DNA from: Chloroflexia bacterium
Lineage (GTDB): Bacteria; Chloroflexota; Chloroflexia; QHBQ01; JADMIH01
Assembly: GCA_025927935.1 (NCBI GenBank)
Contig: JAICKM010000426.1
Span: 1 to 6,194 of the forward strand
Reading direction: 5' to 3'
DNA length: 6,194 nt
Translations under genes and position numbers: made by a program
The notes under the pieces: generated by a model
The model's input: the letters and a program-made list of their open reading frames with translations, nothing else
Database searches by the model: none
What the model was told of the DNA's origin: nothing
Shown: in pieces, positions 1 through 4,852 of the stretch
Layout of the letters: every line of letters begins with the position of its first letter
How positions within the stretch are numbered: position 1 is the first letter of the stretch

Positions 1-270
1 CCGCAGGATGGTCGTGATGGCCGGGGCATGGGGGCTTTCCAGGCTGGCCGCGATCTGTTGGCGGATGGCAGGGTGCTCGCGTGGGGGGAAATTGAGCAGC
101 AGATCGCGCCCGATCAGGGCCGCGCGCGGATAGCCCAGCATACGCGCCGCCGCCGGGTTGGCGTATAGATAGCGGTACGCTTCATCGACCACGACAATGC
201 CATCCCGTGCGGCTTCGAGCACCGGGGCAAACATTGCCATGTCGCGCGGCGGGTGGTCCGAGTCGGTCAT
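1..270 (-). CDS. PAS-domain sensor protein, N-terminal part (cut by window edge)
   Basis: Reading the minus strand from an ATG at 268-270 gives 90 uninterrupted codons that run off the window at base 1. Residues about 15-75 look like a PAS domain: a DGIVVVDE strand, then YRYLYANPAAARMLGY, then ALIGRDLLL. This is the usual PAS order of 'what is the signal', 'N-P-A-A' helix and 'G-Y...L-I-G-R' turn. PAS domains bind small ligands or cofactors, or act as dimer interfaces, in histidine kinases, diguanylate cyclases and similar sensors. The output domain lies outside the window, so the enzyme class cannot be told. There is no signal peptide or membrane helix before the PAS domain, so this part is probably cytoplasmic. 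A GGAG sits only 3 bases before the ATG, which is tight; the in-frame ATGs at codons 11 and 13 lack a better ribosome site. The gene is divergent from the ABC operon. Confidence 0.85.
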   Translation of the reverse strand, partial: MTDSDHPPRDMAMFAPVLEAARDGIVVVDEAYRYLYANPAAARMLGYPRAALIGRDLLLNFPPREHPAIRQQIAASLESPHAPAITTILR

Positions 271-652
271 AGGCTCCAAGAAAGGCGGACGCGCGGCGCG
301 GCGCCGCGGCGTTCATTATGCGATGTTGGGCCGGATCGGCAGGCGGGGATTGGCGGCACTCTCCAACGCAAGTGCTCTGCCGGCATGTGGACCGTTCGTG
401 CCTCCCCTGCGCCCCAGGCGGGCGGGAACGGGTCACTTTTGCGGATACCGTCCGCGCCGTTCGCGCCGATCCTGAGCATGATTCGATCCTCGCTACGGCG
501 CAATGCGCGCCTGCGCGCTCTTGGCCGCCCTGGCCGAAAGGCGGCCCCCGATCCACCTTCCGGCGGATTGATCTCCCGCGGCGTACTCTGTATCATTGTC
601 CCAGTTCGTTAAGACAACCGGCGGGCCGCGCGGCGCCGTGCGCCTGTTTCAT
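271..652. other. Non-coding stretch upstream of the PAS gene
   Basis: No convincing gene is seen in these 380 bases. Open frames exist on both strands, as expected at this GC content, but their translations are Arg/Pro/Ala-rich with no recognisable motif, and no frame has both a ribosome site and protein-like composition. On the minus strand a CATAAT (315-320) could be the -10 box of the PAS gene, though no good -35 accompanies it. A 12-base palindrome (CGCGGCGCCGCG, 297-308) and a 7-bp GC hairpin (523-529 with 540-546) are present. Both could easily arise by chance in such GC-rich DNA. Confidence 0.5.
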
Positions 653-686
653 GCCCTTCGATTGAGAAAGCAGGCTATCGAAGGGC
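653..686. repeat. Perfect 10-bp inverted repeat (hairpin)
   Basis: GCCCTTCGAT (653-662) is exactly reverse-complementary to ATCGAAGGGC (677-686), with a 14-base loop. No T-run follows on either side, so it is not a classic intrinsic terminator. It stands 40 bases before the larger inverted repeat at 727-802, and both may belong to one intergenic repeat cluster. Confidence 0.6.
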
Positions 687-726
687 CGGCACGCCAGCCA
701 CGGTGAGCAGCCCCTCCAGTGGTCCA

Positions 727-802
727 TGTCACGCTGAGCCGAGCGAAGAGTCTTGTCCTGTTTCCGCATGAGACGAGATTCTTCGCTCCGCTCGGAATGA
801 CA
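727..802. repeat. CHSERSEES-type intergenic inverted repeat
   Basis: Two 27-base arms (727-753 and 776-802) are reverse complements at 22 of 27 positions, separated by 22 bases. Each arm has the core GAGCGAAGA and the outer TGTCA. Read on the minus strand the arms would translate as CHSERSEESR and LRSAQRDM, the well-known signature of a short dispersed repeat that litters intergenic DNA of Chloroflexota and other bacteria and creates false ORFs. It is a folded, REP-like non-autonomous element with no coding function. Its position, ending about 50 bases before the TATAAT box of the ABC operon, could influence that promoter, but this is inference. Confidence 0.8.
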
Positions 803-852
803 ACTAAGACGGGAAGCAGTACTGGGTGGGGGCATGTAACGCGGGCGTGGCG

Positions 853-858
853 TATAAT
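853..858 (+). promoter_or_regulatory. Candidate -10 box (TATAAT) of the ABC operon
   Basis: A perfect TATAAT within an AT-rich patch (GTATAATGTATATA) stands out in GC-rich surroundings, 128 bases before the ATPase start. No recognisable -35 hexamer is present at 16-18 bases upstream (GGGCAT at 17), so the promoter may depend on an activator or a different sigma factor. Transcription would start near 865, giving a leader of about 120 bases that contains the hairpin at 905-940. Confidence 0.5.
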
Positions 859-904
859 GTATATAGGTGTGCAGGAAAATCAACCGGCCTGATATTCGGA
901 AGCC

Positions 905-940
905 CCTGCCGCTGCGACCCCTGATGTGGGCAGCGGCAGG
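905..940 (+). promoter_or_regulatory. 11-bp hairpin in the 5' leader of the ABC operon
   Basis: CCTGCCGCTGC (905-915) pairs perfectly with GCAGCGGCAGG (930-940) around a 14-base loop. It lies between the candidate promoter and the ATPase ribosome site. No T-run follows (ATCGAGCG), so it is not an intrinsic terminator. It could stabilise the mRNA 5' end, be a protein-binding site, or be an inactive relic. It matches no riboswitch that I recognise. Confidence 0.55.
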
Positions 941-985
941 ATCGAGCGCCGGTCTGTTGATTGGATGAGAGAAGGGAAGTTGTTG

Positions 986-1774
986 ATGGATATGAATGGA
1001 GCGGGCGCGTCGTTCCAGGGGGCGGCTATTGCCGCCCAGGGCTTGCGTAAAGTCTACGGTGCGCATGAGGCAGTCAAGCATGTCGATCTCCTGGTGAAAC
1101 CGGGCGAAATCGTCGGGTTCCTGGGGCCGAACGGGGCGGGCAAAACCACCACGATCAAGATGCTCACCGGCTTGTTGAAGCCTACAGCGGGCCAGTCGAG
1201 CATCATGGGCCACGATATCCAGCGCGCGCCGGTGGCGGCGAAAGCCGCTTTCGGCTATGTGCCCGACACGCCCAATCTCTACGGCAAGCTCACCGGGTGG
1301 GAGTTCTTGCGCTTTATGAGCCGCCTCTACCGCGTGCCGCAGGCCCAGGCCGAGCACCGCGCGGGCGAATTGCTGCGCCTGTTCGAGTTGAACACGGCGG
1401 CCAGCGACCTGATCGAGGGCTACAGCCACGGTATGCAGCAAAAAATGGCCCTGGCGGGCGCCCTGGTGCATGACCCGCAGGTGCTCTTCCTCGACGAGCC
1501 GACGGTGGGCCTCGACCCCCGCTCCGCCCGCCTGATCAAGGACCTGCTGAGCCAGTTGCGCGATCGCGGCACGGCGGTCTTCTTCTCGACACATATCCTC
1601 GAAATCGCCGAGCGCATGTGTGACCGGGTCCTGATCATTAACAACGGCGAGATCGTGGCGGCGGGGACGCTGGCCGAGCTGCGGGCGCGCCAGGGCGAGG
1701 GTTCGCTGGAGGATATCTTCCTGCGCCTGACGGGCGGCGCCGAGTACGCCGAAATGGCGGAGGTCCTGGCATGA
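986..1774 (+). CDS. ABC transporter ATP-binding protein (EcsA-like, ABC-2 type exporter)
   Basis: A 262-residue cytoplasmic ATPase that would power the membrane partner encoded directly downstream. All nucleotide-binding motifs are visible: Walker A GPNGAGKT (47-54), Q-loop region GYVPDTPNLY (90-99) with Asp in place of the usual Gln, signature YSHGMQQK (146-153) instead of LSGGQ, Walker B VLFLDEP (166-172), D-loop GLD (175-177) and switch His203. The PDTPNLY and YSHGM variants are typical of EcsA and related ABC-2 export ATPases, so they are not defects. The start at ATG 986 is chosen because AAGGGA (973-977) sits about 9 bases before it; the frame is open farther upstream to 926 but that extension lacks a ribosome site and is not family-like. 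Length is normal for the family. The stop overlaps the next start by 4 bases. The substrate cannot be inferred. Confidence 0.95.
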   Translation: MDMNGAGASFQGAAIAAQGLRKVYGAHEAVKHVDLLVKPGEIVGFLGPNGAGKTTTIKMLTGLLKPTAGQSSIMGHDIQRAPVAAKAAFGYVPDTPNLYGKLTGWEFLRFMSRLYRVPQAQAEHRAGELLRLFELNTAASDLIEGYSHGMQQKMALAGALVHDPQVLFLDEPTVGLDPRSARLIKDLLSQLRDRGTAVFFSTHILEIAERMCDRVLIINNGEIVAAGTLAELRARQGEGSLEDIFLRLTGGAEYAEMAEVLA

Positions 1775-3471
1775 TCGCCGATACCTGGCTGCTGCTCGGG
1801 CTACGCTGGCAGACGGCGTGGAACGGGTTCCGCCACGCGCGGGCCTGGCGCCAGGCGCTAACCATCCTGGCGATGGTAGCCGTAGCCTTCGGCCTGGGTT
1901 CCTTCTCGACGGCGATAGGCGTGCTGTGTGGCGAGATCCTGCGCCGTTTCCCCAGCGCCAATCTGGACTCGCTGCTGCCGGGCGTGCTGCTGACCATCGT
2001 GGCTCTGATCCTGTTGCTCAGCAGCTTTGGGCTGGCCCTCGGTTCGCTGTTCCTAAGCAGCGATCTGGAACTGCTGATGAGCGCGCCGGTGGACCGCCGG
2101 GCGGTCTTCCTGAGCAAGATCCTGGACGGGATGGGCACCAACTACGGCATCCTGGCCGTGACCGCGCTGCCGGCCCTCGTCGCCTACGGGATCGGCATCG
2201 GCTATGGCCCGCTCTACTATGTGTTCGCCGTGCTGGCCGTGATCGGCACGCCGTTGCTGCCTGCCGCGCTGGGCGCGCTGCTCGTGCTGGTGGTGGCCCG
2301 GTTCGCGCCCGCCCGCCGGGTGCGCGAGGTGCTGGGGCTGATGGCCGCCCTGTTCGGTATCAGTTGCAGCATCATCGGGCAGACTTCGCGGCTCTGGACG
2401 CAGAACCTGGCCTCCTTCCAGGCCGACCCCACCGCGTTCAAGGAGCAGATCGCGGCGATTGCCAATCTGCCGATCCCCACGCTGGTGGCCGGGCGCGGCC
2501 TGACCGCGGCGGGCAACGGCGACTTGCTGGGTGCGCTGGTCGGGATGGCCGGGTTCCTGGTGCTGACCTTCGGCCTGTTCGCGGTCGGCGTAGTCGCGGC
2601 GGACCGCATGTATACGACCGGCTGGGTGCGCATGCAAAGCAGCGGGAGCGCGCAGCGCAGCCGCAAGCGCGTCGCCCGCGATGCCGCGAATGCCGGATGG
2701 CTGGGCCGGGCGCCCGCCTACCTGGCGATTGCGCTCAAGGACTGGCGCGTGATGCCGCGCGATCTGCGCAACTTTGCCCAGATCCTCGGTCCGCTGGTGA
2801 TGCTGCCGGTGGTCTATTTTAACCTGCTGGGCGGTGGGGGCCGGCGTTCGTTTAACGCCGCGCAGGAGTTGAACGGTTTGACAGGCGGGCGCCTCGATCC
2901 GACCGGCGTGTTTATCGCCATCGGCGTGCTGCTCTCGACATCCCTACTGGCGACGCAGGTCTCGGCCACCGCCATCAGCATGGAAGGCAAATCGTGGTGG
3001 CTGCTGAAGGCCGCGCCCATCTCCAGCCTCGAACTGGTGCGCGGCAAGTTCGTGGCGGCCGCGCTGCCTTTCGTCGTCATCAGCAGCGTGCTGATGATCG
3101 CGGCGATGATCTGGAAGCAGTTTAGCGTGCTCGGCTTCCTCTACGGCTGGTTCGGCGTGGAATTGCTGGGCTGCGGCATTCTCGCCATGTCGCTCGGCTT
3201 CGCCATGCGCTGGCCGCGCCTCGACTGGGATAATCCGAAGCAGATGCGCAACGGGTGGGCCAATCTCGCCTCGCTGGCAGGGGATGCGGTGCTGGGCTTG
3301 CTGGGCGGCGGGCTGCTGCTGGTGCCGGTACTGGCCGAGCTATGGGCGCCCGCCTGGGTGCTGCCGGCCTGGATTATCGGCATTGGCGGCGCCGTCGGTA
3401 TCACGGTGGGTGTGGCCTGGGCGGCGCTTGCCATCGGCATCGAGCATCTGCCGGAGATAGGTGAGGCGTAA
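1771..3471 (+). CDS. ABC transporter permease, 12-helix ABC-2-like exporter subunit
   Basis: A 566-residue integral membrane protein with about 12 hydrophobic segments (roughly 31-54, 70-94, 121-144, 147-176, 186-205, 255-277, 335-352, 376-396, 426-447, 453-478, 500-524, 530-555). It is translationally coupled to the ATPase: ATG overlaps the preceding TGA, with GGAGG at 1759-1763, 7 bases upstream. Both halves carry a similar cytoplasmic loop, LLMSAPVDRRAVFLSK (101-116) and LLKAAPISSLELVRGK (411-426), so the gene looks like a fusion of two six-helix units. Such loops are probably the coupling helices that contact the ATPase. This length and layout fit the large single-chain permeases placed in Pfam family ABC_tran_2 (PF16949), though that assignment is from memory and not checked. 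A polar stretch around 284-310 (basic, Ser/Arg-rich) links the halves in the cytoplasm. Substrate unknown. Confidence 0.9.
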   Translation: MIADTWLLLGLRWQTAWNGFRHARAWRQALTILAMVAVAFGLGSFSTAIGVLCGEILRRFPSANLDSLLPGVLLTIVALILLLSSFGLALGSLFLSSDLELLMSAPVDRRAVFLSKILDGMGTNYGILAVTALPALVAYGIGIGYGPLYYVFAVLAVIGTPLLPAALGALLVLVVARFAPARRVREVLGLMAALFGISCSIIGQTSRLWTQNLASFQADPTAFKEQIAAIANLPIPTLVAGRGLTAAGNGDLLGALVGMAGFLVLTFGLFAVGVVAADRMYTTGWVRMQSSGSAQRSRKRVARDAANAGWLGRAPAYLAIALKDWRVMPRDLRNFAQILGPLVMLPVVYFNLLGGGGRRSFNAAQELNGLTGGRLDPTGVFIAIGVLLSTSLLATQVSATAISMEGKSWWLLKAAPISSLELVRGKFVAAALPFVVISSVLMIAAMIWKQFSVLGFLYGWFGVELLGCGILAMSLGFAMRWPRLDWDNPKQMRNGWANLASLAGDAVLGLLGGGLLLVPVLAELWAPAWVLPAWIIGIGGAVGITVGVAWAALAIGIEHLPEIGEA

Positions 3472-3480
3472 GTCGCCGGG

Positions 3481-3525
3481 CAAGCAGCGGACCCTGCCGG
3501 CACCCGAAGCAGGGTCCGCTGCTTG
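3481..3525 (+). terminator. Hairpin terminator after the ABC operon
   Basis: A perfect 17-bp stem (3481-3497 with 3509-3525) around an 11-base loop begins 9 bases after the permease stop. The bases after it (ATTCCTGCTTTG) are only moderately T-rich, so release may be Rho-assisted, or the hairpin may mainly protect the 3' end of the mRNA. Its position makes an end-of-operon role very likely. Confidence 0.75.
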
Positions 3526-3601
3526 ATTCCTGCTTTGCGCCGCAAGCCGATTCTCTGCCTGTTGTATTGCACCGATCTTTCACCAAACCGGCACCTTTGT
3601 T

Positions 3602-3629
3602 TTTACCTGGCAGTGCTAAGCTGTATGGT
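3602..3629 (+). promoter_or_regulatory. Weak candidate promoter for the first MDNETRHLD gene
   Basis: TTTACC (3602-3607) and TATGGT (3624-3629) are 16 bases apart and each match four of six positions of the housekeeping consensus. An alternative is the extended -10-like TGCTAAGCT at 3614-3622. The region is locally AT-rich and lies after the preceding terminator, so a promoter is expected between 3526 and 3902, but this exact choice is uncertain. Confidence 0.3.
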
Positions 3630-3902
3630 GAGAGAGTGTCGCCCATGAGGCACTCGTCTCCCGGCCACGGGTAGGCGGCGCCGTAGAAGGGATCCTGCAG
3701 GGCAACTCGCAATAGCGGAGCCTGTTCCCACGCTGAGGGTGGTGCGACGGTCTGGAGGCTCGTGTAACCCCGGCCCCGCGTAACCCGTATAGATGGCAGG
3801 ACACGCGGTAATGGGAGCGTGTCGCGCATCGGCACGATACCCGCACATGCCGCACGGAACCAGGGCGGGCCTAGGCCGAACCTGGGGGAAGTGGGAGGAC
3901 AC
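3630..3902 (+). other. Long, hairpin-containing leader before the first MDNETRHLD gene
   Basis: No convincing gene is visible in these 270 bases; a frame open from 3819 is only an upstream extension of the next gene. Several inverted repeats occur: 3718-3723 with 3756-3761 (6 bp), a perfect 7-bp hairpin GACACGC/GCGTGTC at 3800-3806 and 3817-3823, a 6-bp stem with one G-T pair just after it (3819-3830 region), and CCAGG/CCTGG at 3860-3864 and 3881-3885 enclosing the palindrome GGCCTAGGCC (3868-3877). The last of these sits only 8 bases before the ribosome site. This may be a structured 5' untranslated region or a small RNA; no known riboswitch class is recognised. Confidence 0.35.
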
Positions 3903-3908
3903 ATGACT

Positions 3909-4637
3909 ATGGATAACGAGACGCGCCATCTGGATCACGAGTCCGCGCGGGCAGCGGGGTTGCCGGCGGACGAAACACCGGCGCCAGGGAACGCGCCGCC
4001 CCCCGCCGGGAACGGCGGCACGCCGACGGCCTATCTGCCGCCGATGGCAACCGCGCCGGGGCCGGCCGCTGCCGAGGCGTCACGCCCCAGCTATGCGGCG
4101 CCGGCCTCCGGCCCGACCTATACGCCGCCCGCGCCGGGATCGATCCCCGCCTATACGCCGCCCCGGCCCAGCACGAACGGCCTGCCGCGCCTTGGGCGTG
4201 GTTCGGAGTCGCTGATTCCCCTGGCCTTGATCGCCGTGGGAATCCTGGCGCTGTTCGGCGGCTTTCGCTGGGTGTTTGGTGCCGCCATCCCGCTCGCGTT
4301 GGGGCTGATCTTCCTCTATGTGAGCAGCCAGGGACCGGGGCGGCTGGGCTTCCGCATTCCCGGCTGCATCCTGACCGGGCTGGGCGCGGGGATCGTGCTC
4401 GACAGCATTGTCGGCGGCGGCTGGTCAGCGCTGGGCCTGGGGCTGGGCTTTGTCGCGCTTTGGGTGCTGGACCGCAGCCAGTGGTGGTGGCTGATCCCCG
4501 GCGCCGCCGTGGGGTTGGGCGGGTTGCAGAGCGTCTGGAGCGGCAGCGATTGGGGCGGGAGCTGGTTCTTCCCGCTGGCGCTGATCGCCTTCGGCGCCTA
4601 CCTGCTCAGCGGGCGGCAGTGGCACGCCCGGCACTAA
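3909..4637 (+). CDS. MDNETRHLD-family membrane protein, paralog 1 (unknown function)
   Basis: A 242-residue protein of unrecognised family. Residues 1-9 are MDNETRHLD, identical to the next gene. Residues 10-98 are a disordered Pro/Ala/Gly-rich arm with PTAYLPPM (39-46) and tyrosines at 42, 62, 71 and 82. Residues 102-234 hold six hydrophobic segments (about 102-119, 122-139, 150-167, 171-187, 192-208, 218-234), with AAIPLALGLIFLY, IPGCILTGLGAG and SQWWWLIPG as the strongest conserved blocks. Basic residues fall in the loops after helices 2, 4 and 6, predicting N and C termini in the cytoplasm and three membrane hairpins. The start at 3909 matches the paralog and lies 10 bases after GGAGG (3894-3898); an ATG two codons earlier, at 3903, is also possible with a 4-base gap. 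No signal peptide and no catalytic motif are seen. The membrane part is loosely reminiscent of LiaI/LiaF-like (DUF5668) helices, unverified. Confidence 0.88.
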   Translation: MDNETRHLDHESARAAGLPADETPAPGNAPPPAGNGGTPTAYLPPMATAPGPAAAEASRPSYAAPASGPTYTPPAPGSIPAYTPPRPSTNGLPRLGRGSESLIPLALIAVGILALFGGFRWVFGAAIPLALGLIFLYVSSQGPGRLGFRIPGCILTGLGAGIVLDSIVGGGWSALGLGLGFVALWVLDRSQWWWLIPGAAVGLGGLQSVWSGSDWGGSWFFPLALIAFGAYLLSGRQWHARH

Positions 4638-4659
4638 GCGCCCCCGTATTGTCACTGGC

Positions 4660-4695
4660 GGCCGCCCGGATCTTCGCGATCCGGGCGGCCTTTTT
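4660..4695 (+). terminator. Intrinsic terminator after paralog 1
   Basis: A perfect 13-bp GC-rich stem (4660-4672 with 4678-4690) with a 5-base TTCGC loop is followed directly by TTTTT (4691-4695), 22 bases after the stop codon. This is a textbook Rho-independent terminator. Its stem core GCCGCCCGGATC recurs in the terminator of the second paralog. Confidence 0.93.
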
Positions 4696-4727
4696 GTGCC
4701 CGCCACCCGTCGTGAATCGCCCACGCG

Positions 4728-4759
4728 TTGTAACCTCCATCCGGCCCCTTGCGTATAAA
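4728..4759 (+). promoter_or_regulatory. Candidate promoter of paralog 2
   Basis: TATAAA (4754-4759), in the context GCGTATAAATAA, is the only AT-rich block between the preceding terminator and the next gene. A TTGTAA (4728-4733) lies 20 bases upstream, longer than the ideal 17, so the -35 is doubtful. The sequence GCGTATAA is also found at the TATAAT box of the ABC operon (851-857, GGCGTATAA). The transcript would begin near 4766 with a leader of about 85 bases ending in GGAGG at 4841-4845. Confidence 0.45.
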
Positions 4760-4852
4760 TAACCGATGACAGATCCTCAAGGAGATCGGCAGCCGGGACG
4801 ACCTGCAGGCGTCTGCTCTGCCCCTTGCAGTGGACCCTACGGAGGAAACCAA

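Noticed and set aside
253..665. Several overlapping 90-120 codon frames on both strands in the left intergenic region
   Set aside because: They overlap one another, are Arg/Pro-rich, carry no motif and have no ribosome site. At this GC content such frames are expected by chance.
593..1594. A 333-codon minus-strand frame overlapping the ATPase gene
   Set aside because: It is antisense to a well-supported ATPase and includes the translated intergenic repeat (CHSERSEESR, LRSAQRDM), a hallmark of false ORFs. Its composition follows the GC-rich opposite strand.
2053..2666. Minus-strand frames antisense to the permease
   Set aside because: Gln/His/Arg-rich translations with no domain and no ribosome site; expected shadows of a GC-rich gene.
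1818..2822. A 334-codon plus-strand frame inside the permease gene
   Set aside because: It is a shifted frame of the permease, rich in Arg, Gly, Ala and Pro with no hydrophobic pattern or motif. The permease frame has clear helices and a coupled start.
3734..3752. AGGGTGGT resembling the T-box of tRNA-sensing riboswitches
   Set aside because: The following bases (GCGACGGT) do not match the required ACCGCG, no T-box stem I or terminator is evident, and the downstream gene is not an aminoacyl-tRNA synthetase or amino-acid gene.
3819..3908. Upstream extension of paralog 1 to an ATG at 3819
   Set aside because: The extension would read through the hairpins and the GGAGG at 3894-3898, and paralog 2 begins exactly at MDNETRHLD, so the later start is favoured.
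4766..4852. Upstream extension of paralog 2 to an ATG at 4766
   Set aside because: This start lies at the expected transcription start, has no ribosome site, and would bury the strong GGAGG at 4841-4845. The extra 29 residues have no counterpart in paralog 1.
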